From CAVRUD01 sp963849635 (GTDB taxonomy: Bacteria; Chloroflexota; Chloroflexia; Thermomicrobiales; UBA6265), in the NCBI GenBank assembly GCA_963849635.1, contig CAWKIA010000003.1:124001-188000 (forward strand): 64,000 nucleotides of DNA, given 5' to 3'. Positions 8,471 through 17,567 of this stretch are shown here, one piece after another; the stretch's first letter is position 1; each line of letters starts with the position of its first letter. The notes below the pieces were generated by a model. That model worked only from the letters and a program-made list of their open reading frames with translations, made no database searches and was not told the origin of the DNA. A program made the translations under genes and the position numbers.

Positions 8471-10284
8471 AGTCTGCTCGTGTCCGGCACGAGTTGGGAG
8501 CCCAGGATCTCTGTGTAAAGCCTGCTCGTGACCTGTAACTCGGCGTGCGTGCCGATTGCCGCGATCCTGCCCTCGTCGAGCACGAGGATCAGGTCGGCGT
8601 CACGCACGGTGCTGATGCGGTGAGCGATCACGAATGCAGTCCGGTTTGCCTGGCGCATCAGGGTATCGAGCGCGTCCTGGATCGCCGATTCGGTGGTGGC
8701 GTCCACCGCCGAGGTGCTGTCGTCCAGGATGAGCAGGGCCCGTTCGACCAGCAGCGCCCGCGCGATTGCAATCCGCTGGCGCTGCCCGCCGGAGAGCCCG
8801 ATGCCGCGCTCACCGATGAGCGTGTCGTATCCCTGAGGTAGGTCGACGATGAACTCGTGCGCCTGGGCAGCCCGGGCGCAGGCTTCGATCTCCTCCTGAG
8901 GCGCGTCCGGTCTGCCGTAGGCGATGTTGTCGCGCACCGTGCCGCCGAAGAGGAGCGTCTCCTGGCGGACGATGGCGATGTTCGCCCGTAGGCTCGCCAG
9001 CGTAACGTCGCGGATATCGATCCCGTCGATCAAGATCGCTCCGTCCGTGACATCGTAGAAGCGCGGGATCAGATTGGCGAGCGTGCTCTTGCCCGAGCCG
9101 GTCGTACCGAGAATGGCGATGGTTTGCCCGGGCTCCACGGCGAAGCTGATGTCGTTCAGGATCTCCGTCTCTGCACCGGGGTAGCGAAAGTGGACGCCGC
9201 GAAACTCGACACGTCCGCTCGCGTCCGGCAGCTCGACGGCGCCAGGCCGGTCAACGACGGTCAGAGTTTCGTCCAGTACCTCAAAGACGCGCAGGGCCGA
9301 GGCGCCCGCCCTGGAGATCCCGGCGGCCTGGAAACCGATCGTCAGCAGGGGAAAGAGGAGGAACGCCAGATAGGCGTTGAAGGCGACGAGGTCGCCGATC
9401 GACAGGTCGTTGCTGATCACCTCCAACCCGCCGTACCAGACGACGGCCAGAGTGCCGAGGTTGGCAAAGAAAAAGATCAGGGGAAAGTTCGCGGAGAAGA
9501 CTTTCACCGCGGCCAGGTTGTTGGCGAGGAGATCGTCGTTGGCGGCGCCGTAGCGGGCAGTCTCGAAATCCTCGCGGGCAAAGGAGCGGATGACACGAAC
9601 ACCGGTCAGATCCTCTTGGAGAACCGAGTTAACCCGGGCGATCGACACCTGTACCCTGCCGAAGAGCGGCCCGATCTTGGTGACGAAGCGGAGCAAGAGG
9701 AAGAGCAGAATCGGGATGGGCAACAGTGAGACCAGCGCTAGTTGCCAGTTCAGGTAGAGCAGCAGGACGATTGTGCCGATGAGCATCACAAAGGCGCCCG
9801 CGATCTGCACGATCCCGGTGCCGAAGAAGCCGCGGACCTGCTCGACGTCGCTGGTCAGCCGGGAGAGAAGCTGACCAGTCTCCGTGCGGTCGTAGTAGGC
9901 GAAGCTCAGGCGCTCGATGTGGGCGAAGAGGGCGTTGCGCATGTCAAAGGCGACGCCTTGCGACGCCCGCTCGGCGAGAAACCCCTGCAAGAACGGAAAA
10001 CACCCCACGGATGAGCGCCACGCCGACGAGCCCAACGACGGCGAGCACGATGGCCGTCCGTTCCCGATCTTCGAGCCCGCGATCGATCGCGAGGCGGATG
10101 AAGAGGGGCGAGGCCAGGTTGGCCGCCGAGACCAGCAAGAGGGCCAGGAAGGCGCCGCCGGCATCCCGCCGGTAGGTGCGTAAAAAGGAAACGCGCGAAG
10201 CAGCGCCTTGCCTGAACCCGGCTGGAAGCGACCAGGGGGGCCGCCTGCCAGCCCTGCGCCAGGGCTACGGCCGGTGCGCAACAT
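8467..10284 (-). CDS. ABC exporter half-transporter, degenerate-site subunit (N-terminus frameshifted)
   Basis: The partner of the next gene downstream. The ATPase has Walker A GTTGSGKST, a canonical LSGGQRQR signature, and Walker B LLILDDSTSAVD, where the usual catalytic Glu is Asp, the hallmark of the degenerate subunit in heterodimeric exporters. The first part is disrupted: the frame from 10284 is sensible to about RAFPF, then LVSAANLASPLFIRLAIDRG occurs in another frame (10138-9995), then the original frame resumes at FLQGFLAERASQGVAFDMRN. Two compensating one-base shifts best fit sequence errors. The true start near 10284 is uncertain. Confidence 0.88.
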   Translation of the reverse strand: MLRTGRSPGAGLAGGPPGRFQPGSGKALLRAFPFYAPTGGMPAAPSWPSCWSRRPTWPRPSSSASRSIAGSKIGNGRPSCSPSLGSSAWRSSVGCFPFLQGFLAERASQGVAFDMRNALFAHIERLSFAYYDRTETGQLLSRLTSDVEQVRGFFGTGIVQIAGAFVMLIGTIVLLLYLNWQLALVSLLPIPILLFLLLRFVTKIGPLFGRVQVSIARVNSVLQEDLTGVRVIRSFAREDFETARYGAANDDLLANNLAAVKVFSANFPLIFFFANLGTLAVVWYGGLEVISNDLSIGDLVAFNAYLAFLLFPLLTIGFQAAGISRAGASALRVFEVLDETLTVVDRPGAVELPDASGRVEFRGVHFRYPGAETEILNDISFAVEPGQTIAILGTTGSGKSTLANLIPRFYDVTDGAILIDGIDIRDVTLASLRANIAIVRQETLLFGGTVRDNIAYGRPDAPQEEIEACARAAQAHEFIVDLPQGYDTLIGERGIGLSGGQRQRIAIARALLVERALLILDDSTSAVDATTESAIQDALDTLMRQANRTAFVIAHRISTVRDADLILVLDEGRIAAIGTHAELQVTSRLYTEILGSQLVPDTSRL

Positions 10285-10562
10285 GCCAGCTAGGCGGCGT
10301 TGCGGAACTGGAGGTCATCGAGCGAGGTCTCCTGGGACGTACGAGTTGACCGCCGCGACCACCGTGTGCCGGATCGGTCTGCACCACCATCCAGGATACG
10401 CACTGACGCGGGAATGAACACCCACGAAGGGTAGCACTGCCCAGCCCTGCTCCCGTCGTGGGGCATGGCATCGATACAGTAGACTCAGAAAAACAGAGAA
10501 GATCTGGCCGTTTCGCGCATACCGCTGACGGTGCACGTCGGTAGACAGGGCGCAGTTCAGGC
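10285..10562. other. Gene-free divergent intergenic region with an inverted repeat
   Basis: No convincing gene. An inverted repeat pairs CCCACGA (10421-10427) with TCGTGGG (10456-10462), with inner GGG/CCC pairs, and may be a hairpin or operator. The stretch between the exporter and the gene at 10563 should hold promoters for both directions, but no clear -35/-10 pair was recognised. Confidence 0.4.
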
Positions 10563-10946
10563 ATGGTTCCCAAGATTGCAGGTCAATACATCGTCAAGCG
10601 CATCTCCGACCAGGTTTTTGCCCCCCCGGTGGAGCCTGAAGAAAAGGTGGAGGAGGCCGAGCCGCGGCACGTCCAGGAGCAGGTTGTCGATGAGCTAGAC
10701 GGTCAGGTCGTCACCGACGATGAAGGGCACCCGGTCGGGACCGCCCGGCGTCTGATCTCGATCGGTGTCTACGTCGTGGCGGAACGGCGCGGAGAAGCTG
10801 AGTCGGAGTTGATACGGGCAATTCACGATCCAGACAGCCGCCTGCTGATACGCTCCGCCGATGGCAAGGTGACAGGGCTGATCTACGTCCCCGATCCAGA
10901 CTCTGCTCCGCCCCAGGTCGAAGGAATCCGTTCTGACGATATATAG
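10563..10946 (+). CDS. Hypothetical acidic protein
   Basis: A 127-residue protein that I do not recognise. It starts MVPKIAGQYIVKRISDQ and has an acidic, Glu/Pro-rich stretch around residues 20-40, then a more ordered part with alternating hydrophobics (RRLISIGVYVVAERR, then GKVTGLIYVPD). No signal peptide, membrane segment or Cys/His cluster is visible. Codon use looks like its neighbours, and the frame has the third-position GC bias of real genes. It converges with the MerR-like gene that ends at 10980. Confidence 0.6.
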   Translation: MVPKIAGQYIVKRISDQVFAPPVEPEEKVEEAEPRHVQEQVVDELDGQVVTDDEGHPVGTARRLISIGVYVVAERRGEAESELIRAIHDPDSRLLIRSADGKVTGLIYVPDPDSAPPQVEGIRSDDI

Positions 10947-10979
10947 CGTTCGACCGGTCAAGGTTGAGCGGCTCCGCCC

Positions 10980-11972
10980 CTAGCCCTCGTCGGCGAAGAG
11001 TGTCCGGCCCATGCGCCGCGGCGTCCGGCTGGCGAACTCGGTGATGATCGCGGACGGTGTATCGAGTTCCGGCTGAGCGGCGACAGGCAGAGGCGGCTCG
11101 GCGGTTGGCGGCTCAATGTCGTCGCCGGGTGCGCTGCTGTCGGCGTCGCTGTCAGCGAGCGCATTCTCCTCTTCGAGGCTCCTGGCCCTCGTTCCATCGC
11201 GGTCGAGCGAGGCACCAGGCTCTTGATTGGCCCCTGCCCGTTCGCGACCGGTCGAATCGAGGCGCGCCACCTGCGCGCGCAGCTCAGCGAGTTCCGCAAT
11301 GAGCAGGCCCAACTGCTCGCGCTGATCCAATTGCCAGCGGAGAGCGGCCATCTCCTCGCGCAATCCGTCGACTGCTACCTTGACCTCATCGAGGCCGTGC
11401 AGGGCGGGCCTCAGTTGCGCCTGAATGTTGGTCAGTTCAGCCGTAACGTTGGCCGCCCCGGCTGGCGAGTGCTGAGACGTGGCCAGACTGCGGGTTTCGA
11501 CGCGGAGGAGTTCGAGATCGTCTGCCCGGGCGGCGCCAAGGAGGTCGGCGCGCACCTGCTCGACCGCCTCCCTGGTGAAGCCCAATTCTGACGCGAGCAT
11601 CTCCACCACTGGCAGCAGGTCGGTGTCAATGACGCCCTGGAAGCGCCCGACGAGTTCGTCTATGTCGACGTGGGGAGACTGGATCTCGTAGCCAGCAGGA
11701 ATGCCTTCGGGTCTATTCAGAATCTCGTCCGCCAGGTCGCGCGCGGCCGAGTAGTGGGTCTGAATCAGGTGGGCAATGGACGCGGCGGGCACTCCGGCGG
11801 CGGTAGCGTCGGTGATAAGGCGCAGAACATCGAGGGCAATCGATGGGAACCAGCGCCCGCGTCCCGAATTGACCACCGGAATGTGCTCTGGAAATGCTCG
11901 GCAGGCAGCGAGGATAGCGCTCTCAGGCTCACCGAGCAGTTCGGCGACCTCGCCCAGGGAAAGGAGATCCAT
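10980..11972 (-). CDS. MerR-like HTH protein with long coiled-coil tail
   Basis: About 330 residues from ATG 11972 (MDLLSLGEVAELLGEPESAI). The first 75 residues form a MerR-type winged helix: LGEVAELLG for the HTH, then GRGRWFPSIALDVLRLI for the wing. Residues of roughly 80-260 are helical and probably coiled-coil (ELTNIQAQLRPALHGLDEVK and similar), and the C-terminus is acidic and Pro-rich before a basic end (SRTPRRMGRTLFADEG). Upstream in-frame ATG 12056 exists but adds non-conserved sequence. It may be a chromosome- or plasmid-partition-type or regulatory DNA-binding protein; no target is evident. Confidence 0.75.
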   Translation of the reverse strand: MDLLSLGEVAELLGEPESAILAACRAFPEHIPVVNSGRGRWFPSIALDVLRLITDATAAGVPAASIAHLIQTHYSAARDLADEILNRPEGIPAGYEIQSPHVDIDELVGRFQGVIDTDLLPVVEMLASELGFTREAVEQVRADLLGAARADDLELLRVETRSLATSQHSPAGAANVTAELTNIQAQLRPALHGLDEVKVAVDGLREEMAALRWQLDQREQLGLLIAELAELRAQVARLDSTGRERAGANQEPGASLDRDGTRARSLEEENALADSDADSSAPGDDIEPPTAEPPLPVAAQPELDTPSAIITEFASRTPRRMGRTLFADEG

Positions 11973-12252
11973 CGGTCCATCCGGTGTGCCATGAGCGGCC
12001 CCGCCCGGTTGACCGTGGTCGACGACGTCCGGTTGTCGGAAGAGTGGCCTGACCACAGGAGAAGTGTAGTTGATCGGTGGGCCAAGTTGACCGTTGCCGG
12101 GCGATTATGGCGAGGATCGATCAAAAAACAGCGAGCACAGTACCAAGGTACTCATTCAATTGAGAACGAAGCTACATATTGAGCTGTCCGTACAGTTGAT
12201 CCAAAGGATGACCCATAAGTACTATGCGGACTAGGACATTGGTCACACTCGA

Positions 12253-12660
12253 ATGAAGTCGTGCGCACGTTTGACGCGACGCCGCTCTGCAGTCGACACC
12301 GCGCCGGTGTTGCCGGTCAGCGATGCCCTCCTCGTGGCAGCGCAAGTAGACGGGATGGTTCTGGTTGCTCAGTCCGGGCGGACTCGGTCCGACGACCTGC
12401 GCCAGGCGGCCAACATGCTGCGGCGGGGCGCGGTCCGGATCGTCGGAGTCGCGATCAACCAGGAGCGTGGGCGACCGACCACCGGTCGATACACCATGGA
12501 CGTTCCGGCGGAGTCCGCGGTTGTCGTGTACGGGGATGACCCGGCCGCAAATGGGGCGGAGCGACCCAGAACCCCAATTCCATTCCCGCCCGTCCCGGGG
12601 TTGATGGTCCGGGAGGATTCACCACAAAGGCAACGAGTGGCGAGTAAGCCGGCACCCTGA
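12253..12660 (+). pseudogene. 3' remnant of a polysaccharide-synthesis tyrosine kinase (CpsD/CapB/BY-kinase)
   Basis: The segment from about residue 15 (VDTAPVLPVSDALLVAAQVD, then GMVLVAQSGRTRSDDLRQA, then VRIVGVAINQERGR) matches the C-terminal part of bacterial tyrosine kinases, starting at the Walker B-type DTAPVLPVSDA. The Walker A and A' motifs that must precede it are absent: only about 200 bp separate it from the divergent MerR-like gene, and no frame there encodes them. This looks like the broken end of a lost exopolysaccharide gene. It has an ordinary stop at 12658-12660. Without a P-loop it cannot be an active kinase. Confidence 0.7.
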
Positions 12661-12720
12661 GCGAGCGACGCGACGGACCGGTCCTTGTCTGCTACCCAAA
12701 GGTCACATCCGCTTGGGCTA

Positions 12721-12748
12721 TGCCCTCCGGTGCGCGCGCCGGAGGGCA
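12721..12748. terminator. Hairpin, probable terminator, in the 12661-13031 gene-free stretch
   Basis: A perfect 10-bp stem (TGCCCTCCGG with CCGGAGGGCA) closes an 8-nt loop. It follows the kinase remnant by 60 bp and has only a weak T-run after it. The rest of 12661-13031 holds no gene; it is comparatively AT-rich around 12830-12900 and must contain the promoter of the HTH gene at 13032. Confidence 0.6.
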
Positions 12749-13031
12749 TTGCCTTAGATTCGAGATTACGCCGTCTCGACATCTTCTTGACCCGCAATTC
12801 AGCGCGTTGACATGCCAATTTCGACGTTCCTTCGTAATGGCACTAGATTGCCTAGTCCACCAATATTGATTCATTCGAGTAGAACGGCCCTCACTATCCC
12901 CCTTAACGTGCGAAGTCTTGATCGGTACACTGGCGGGACACATTCTGGGTTGAGGCGCCGGACGAAGAGGTCACGGGCCACTGCGTTACCTGCACAGTGG
13001 GGGACCTTCGCGAAGGTGGCGACGAAGATAG

Positions 13032-13268
13032 ATGGCTGATATGGACAATGCGGCCTCGGACGGTGACGATCGTTTGATTGGGATTACCGAGGCGGCGAAG
13101 ATACTCGGAGTCAACCGAGCGACGTTGGCGAACTGGCTGCAGCGCGGCCGGATTCCGGCGCTCCAGTATGGGCCGCGCGGTATCTATCGCGTGCGCTACG
13201 GCGACGTAATCGAGTTTATGGAGGCGTCACGCCTCCGGCCCCCGGACGAGGACAAATCAGGCGAGTAG
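13032..13268 (+). CDS. Small MerR/excisionase-type helix-turn-helix protein
   Basis: A 78-residue single-domain DNA-binding protein. LIGITEAAKILGVNRATLAN is the helix-turn-helix, followed by WLQRGRIPALQYGPRGIYRV as the wing and YGDVIEFMEA as the closing helix. This is the HTH_17/excisionase fold. It stands next to the HMGL-type gene (opposite strand, ends at 13314) and shares the fold with the HTH protein at 14724, although the two sequences are only distantly alike. No integrase is nearby, so a phage excisionase role is unlikely; a local regulator is more plausible. Confidence 0.8.
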   Translation: MADMDNAASDGDDRLIGITEAAKILGVNRATLANWLQRGRIPALQYGPRGIYRVRYGDVIEFMEASRLRPPDEDKSGE

Positions 13269-13313
13269 CATCCACGCGTAATCGTGACGCCGATGGCACC
13301 AGGGCCGATCCCG

Positions 13314-14631
13314 CTAAGAGGGCAGGTATCTGTCGACCAACGGCCGCAACTCTTCCCACTCGATACTCGTTTGTCGACCGCCGTCGAACTCGCGGTTGAT
13401 ATGGTCGCTCAATGCGCGCAGGCGGGGATCGTCCTTGCCGACATCGACGCCGAGATGCTGCTTGATCAGGAAGATCAGCCCAGCCAGCCCCGATTCTTTC
13501 GTCAGCGACACTTCCAACGGCCGGCCGAGCAGTTGCGGTACGTCGAATGGGGCGTACATCCACCAGAACTTGTTGAGCCCGTCGGCGTGGATTCCGGCCC
13601 GCGTCCGGTGAGCGTCGCGTCCATAGAGCGGGTATTTCGGGGGCAGGGTCTCGCCCATACCCGCGTACACGTCCGCGAGATCGTTCAATGCCGTGAAGTC
13701 CGGCCTGTCCTTGTCGAAATACCCCATTCCGATCAAGTGGAGCAGCACGCCCTCCAGCGGTGCGTTCCCGGTTCGCTCGCCCTTGCCCAGGCACGTGCCG
13801 TTGATCGCCGCGCAGCCCTCCCGCACCGCCGCCAAACAGTTGGCGACGATCAGCCAGGTGTCGTTGTGGGGATGAAACTCGAGGTCCTCCGGCTGCAAAC
13901 CCAGTGTCCGGAGCCGGCGGAAGAGGAGTAGGCACGCTCCGTGGCGTGGCGACATCGTCGTACGGTAAGCCAAGCCCCATCGTGTCGCAGACTCGGAACT
14001 TGGGTCGCAATCGGGCACCATATGGTTCCGCGAGCTGTCGCACCGCCTCAACGAAAGCAAGCAGGAGGTCGGTTGGCGCACGGGTTGCGTCTTCCAAATG
14101 CAACCGTGGCCGGATGCCGGCCTCCAGGGCGAGCCGTGTCGCGTCCAGGTACGTCTGGGTCGCCTGGACCCGGCCGCCGGGAGTGAACTTGTGGAACGTG
14201 TGGTAGTCGGAGATCGACGCCAGCATCCCCGTCTCGCGGACACCAAGCGATCGGATCAGCGCCACGTCCTTCGCCGCCGCGCGGATCCAGGTTGTCGGTT
14301 CAATTGGCGCGCCGCCGCGGTACCGCTCCAGGGCGCCTTCGAGGGCGGCGCGATCGGAAGGGCGATAGACGAAGAATTCGGCCTGGCGGATCGCTCCGGA
14401 CGTCCCGGTGAAACGGCAGAGCAGGTCGTAGATCGCCAGGCTCTGCTCGGTCGAGAGCGGCAGGCCGCCCTGCTGACCGTCGCGGTGGGTCGTCTCGGTC
14501 GTCCAGGCCTGCGCCGGCAAGCCCGGCGGGCGGGCCGTCCACTCGTACCGCGGAAAATCGTCGCGCGGGAAACTGGTGAGACAATAGTCGGGCTGCTGCG
14601 GGTCGGTGATGGTCGCCACGACCGCCTCCAT
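13314..14631 (-). CDS. HMGL-family acyltransferase, Re-citrate synthase / homocitrate synthase-like (frameshifted)
   Basis: A DRE-TIM metallolyase-type enzyme that would condense acetyl-CoA with a 2-oxoacid. WTTETTHRDGQQGG is the metal-binding first strand; RDGQQ replaces the RDGEQ usual in isopropylmalate and homocitrate synthases, as in Re-citrate synthases. IRQAEFFVY, VRETGMLASISDYH, HLEDATRA, CDTMGLGLPYDDVATPRSVP and HPHNDTW plus GKGERTGNAPLE follow the same order as that family. The frame changes once near 13940, between DVATPRSVPT and LRTLGLQPEDLEF. It is divergent from the HTH/citrate synthase pair. Function as a citrate or homocitrate synthase is inference. Confidence 0.78.
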
Positions 14632-14723
14632 ACTCCCTCGGTGAATGTGCCAATACTCGATGGTGCCCTATCATACTTGATGAATATTGATTTTGCCGGC
14701 CCGCGCGGGGCGAGGAGTGACGA

Positions 14724-14963
14724 ATGACGGACCGCTCGGACGAGGAGTATCTGACCGCCGCGCAGGCCTGCGCCGTGCTCGGTGTCAAGGCGGCGACGCT
14801 CTACGCTTACGTCAGCCGCGGCTTGGTTCAGAGCTACAAGCAGGGCATCCGCCGGCAGCGACTCTACCGGCGGTCCGAGTTGGAGGGGCTGCTGCGAGTG
14901 CGCGCCGACGCCGATGAGGCGAGCGATCTCCCCGAGGCTGCAAGCTGGGTGAGCGAGCGATGA
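14724..14963 (+). CDS. MerR-type HTH domain protein, head of the citrate synthase unit
   Basis: 79 residues: LTAAQACAVLGVKAATLYAY is the helix-turn-helix, and VSRGLVQSYKQGIRRQRLYR is the wing. This segment matches the N-terminal HTH domain found fused to some citrate-synthase-like proteins. Here its stop overlaps the ATG of the next gene (ATGA at 14960). The domain may therefore be a separate, coupled protein or one half of a fused protein split by an indel. A good ribosome site (GAGGAG) precedes the ATG at 14724. Confidence 0.8.
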   Translation: MTDRSDEEYLTAAQACAVLGVKAATLYAYVSRGLVQSYKQGIRRQRLYRRSELEGLLRVRADADEASDLPEAASWVSER

Positions 14964-16055
14964 GCGGCCGAGGTGGGCTGCGTGAGGTCGTCGCCGTCGA
15001 GTCCCGCCTCAGCGCGATCATCGACGACGATCTCACCTATCGCGGCTTCCCCATCGCCGAGCTCTTCACGCATTCGAATTTTGAAGAGGTCGTCTTCCTC
15101 CTCTGGTTCGGCCGGCTCCCGTCGGTGGCCGATCTGGCCGCCTTCCGCGTGCGTCTGACGACCGCCGCGATGCCACCCAATGTCGCCCTCGACCTCCTGA
15201 GGTTGGCCACGCCGGGAGGTCCGACCCGGGCTCTTGAGATCGGCATCGCCGGACTGGCCTTCGCCGAGCCGGCGCCCGCCGATCCGCACGATCATGCCAT
15301 GCGGCTCCTCGCCGGACTGCCCTCGATCGTGGCTGCCTTCGATCGCCTGCGCCGCGGACTAAAGCCCGTCACCTCGCAGCCGCACGGGTCAATTGCGGAG
15401 CGCTTTCTCGGGGCGCTACACGGTCGGGTGCCAACGCCCATAGAGGTGAGGGCGCTCGATCGCAGCTTCGTGCTGGTGGCCGATCACGAGCTCAATGCGG
15501 CAACCTTTGCCGCCCGGGTCGCCGCATCCGCCGGTGCCGACTTGTTCTCGGCGGTGCTCGCGGCTATCGCCACCTTAAGCGGACCGCTCCACGGCGGGGC
15601 GGCACAGTTCGCTGGCGAACTGCTGGGCACCGCCACACCCGAGGATGCCGCCACTGACGTCGTCCGGCGCCTCGATGCGGGCGAGCGCATTCCAGGTTTC
15701 GGCCACCCCGTCTATCGCCGCGGCGATCCCCGTGTGCCGTTGTTTCGCGTCCTCGCGGAAGAGCTTGCGGCGCATTCCGGTAATAGTCGCTACCTCGCTA
15801 CCGCCGATCGAATCACCGCGATCATTGCCGACCGTAAGGGCCTGCGCACCGAACATGGACCTCTACGCCGCCGCCAGCTGGCTCTCGCTCGGCATCCCGC
15901 CCGACCTCTTCCCGGCGACCTTTGCGCTCGGCCGTGTCGCTGGCTGGATCGCCCACATTCGTGAACAGATTGCCGACAACCGACTCATTCGGCCCCGCGC
16001 CCACTATGCTGGCCCGACCAACCAACCCTACATCCCGATCGAAGAGCGGCAATAG
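14960..16055 (+). CDS. Citrate synthase family protein (frameshifted near C-terminus)
   Basis: Si-type citrate synthase fold. Conserved points are DLTYRGFPIAEL near residue 28, HGGAAQFAGELL (first catalytic His), IPGFGHPVYRRGDPR (second His) and, after a one-base shift near 15850, NMDLYAAASWLSLGIPPDLF, which supplies the catalytic Asp. It then runs to IPIEERQ and a stop at 16055. All three catalytic residues are thus present once the frame is corrected. It could act as citrate, methylcitrate or a related synthase. Coupling to an HTH protein and divergence from a Re-citrate-synthase-like gene suggests dedicated regulation of this branch. Confidence 0.82.
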
Positions 16056-16152
16056 GACGACGAACTGTCTCGAATGGCGTGTTCGAGTATCCAGTGCTCG
16101 CCGTGTAGAAACATGGATCGGAAGGCAGCGGGAGAATCGTGTCGCCGGTATC

Positions 16153-17445
16153 ATGCTGCCAGCGTCGGTTGATGACAGGGACGATTGGAGCCGGACCACC
16201 ACCGTGATAGTTCGACGTGCAAACAGGAACCCGCGAGGTGAGGAGTGGCGGGGCCTGTGTGCGCTGCTCGCCGACACCTTCCTGATGTGGGCGGGATTCT
16301 TCATGGTGATCCCGCTCATCTCCGTTCAATTTGTCGACAACCTTGGCTGGACGGCGGGAGCGATCGGCCTGATCCTCGGCGTGCGCCAGTTGGTCCAACA
16401 GGGGCTGACTGTCGTCTCCGGAGTCGTGGCCGATCGGATCGGAGCCAAGTGGCTCATCTGCGCCGGGATGCTCGTCCGCGGCGCCGGATTCGCGGCGATG
16501 GCGAGAGCAGACTCCTTCGGCTTCCTCATGTTCACCGCAATTCTGGCGGCAACCGGGGGAGCGCTGTTCGAGGCGCCGAAGTCGGCGGCAATTGCTGCCC
16601 TGACTAATGAGTCGAATCGGGCGCACTACTATGCCCTCAGTGGCATCGTCGGCGGGGCAGGCCTGACGATCGGGCCGTTCATCGGCGCCCTGCTCCTGGA
16701 TGTTGGGTTTGAGACCGTCGCATACGTCGCGGCTTTCTGCTATGTGCTGACGTTCCTGATCACGCTGATCTTCCTTCCGCCGGTGAAGGTGGCGACATCT
16801 GGTTCGCCGCCGCTGGCCGGCATCGCGCTCGCCCTGCGCGATCGGCCTTTCGTCTCCGTCAACTTGCTGCTGATGGGCTATTGGTTCATGACGTCGCAGC
16901 TGTCGATCGCATTCCCGTTGATCGCCACAGAAATCTCAGGGACGAGCAATGCGGTGAGTTGGGTCTTCGGCCTGAACGCGGGGATGGCGGTCGCGCTTCA
17001 ATACCCGGCGATGCGCCTCGTCAGCGGGCGATTACGGCCGGCGATGACACTGATCATCGGCATGGCGATCATGGCCGCTGGCCTTGCCACGGTAGGGTTC
17101 GTCTCGCATGTGCCAGCATTGCTTGCGTCGGTCGCGATCTTTTCCGCCGGTCAATTGCTCGCATCGCCAAATCAGCAGACCGTAACCGCAAATCTGGCAA
17201 ACCCGGCGGCCCTTGGCTCGTATTTCGGTGTCGCGTCGATTTCGCTGGCCGTCGGCGGCAGTGTCGGCAACTTCACCGGTGGCTCGCTCTATCAGCTCGG
17301 TGACCGGCTGAACGCCTCGCCACTGCCCTGGCTGATTTTTGCAACCGTGGGGATGAGTGCCGCCGCCGGGCTGTGGATTCTCGATCGGAGGCTCTCGGGC
17401 CGCCGTGTGCGTCCAGGCGTTCGGGTGGTCGCGGCGGGTCGGTAG
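16153..17445 (+). CDS. MFS transporter
   Basis: About 430 residues with twelve predicted membrane segments. The A-motif-like loop GVVADRIGAKWLICAGMLVR lies after TM2, matching the MFS signature G-x-x-x-D-R-x-G. The MFS part begins at about EEWRGLCALLADTFLMWAGF. ATG 16153 is taken as start; GTG 16204 is equally possible. The frame is open further upstream to 15922, but that part overlaps the citrate synthase. It resembles MdtH/MdtG-like multidrug exporters. Substrate unknown. Confidence 0.85.
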   Translation: MLPASVDDRDDWSRTTTVIVRRANRNPRGEEWRGLCALLADTFLMWAGFFMVIPLISVQFVDNLGWTAGAIGLILGVRQLVQQGLTVVSGVVADRIGAKWLICAGMLVRGAGFAAMARADSFGFLMFTAILAATGGALFEAPKSAAIAALTNESNRAHYYALSGIVGGAGLTIGPFIGALLLDVGFETVAYVAAFCYVLTFLITLIFLPPVKVATSGSPPLAGIALALRDRPFVSVNLLLMGYWFMTSQLSIAFPLIATEISGTSNAVSWVFGLNAGMAVALQYPAMRLVSGRLRPAMTLIIGMAIMAAGLATVGFVSHVPALLASVAIFSAGQLLASPNQQTVTANLANPAALGSYFGVASISLAVGGSVGNFTGGSLYQLGDRLNASPLPWLIFATVGMSAAAGLWILDRRLSGRRVRPGVRVVAAGR

Positions 17446-17567
17446 GGGTCGTGCCTGATCTGGGGCGCCACCCTTCACTCATCAAGTAACCAAATGATGC
17501 CATTCTTCTCGACCTGCAATGGACTACCGGGAAGCAGCACGGCGTGCCCGCGAGGTATTGGGGTCTC

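Noticed and set aside
13032..13268. Phage excisionase
   Set aside because: No integrase, attachment site or phage gene is nearby; the fold is also common in ordinary regulators.
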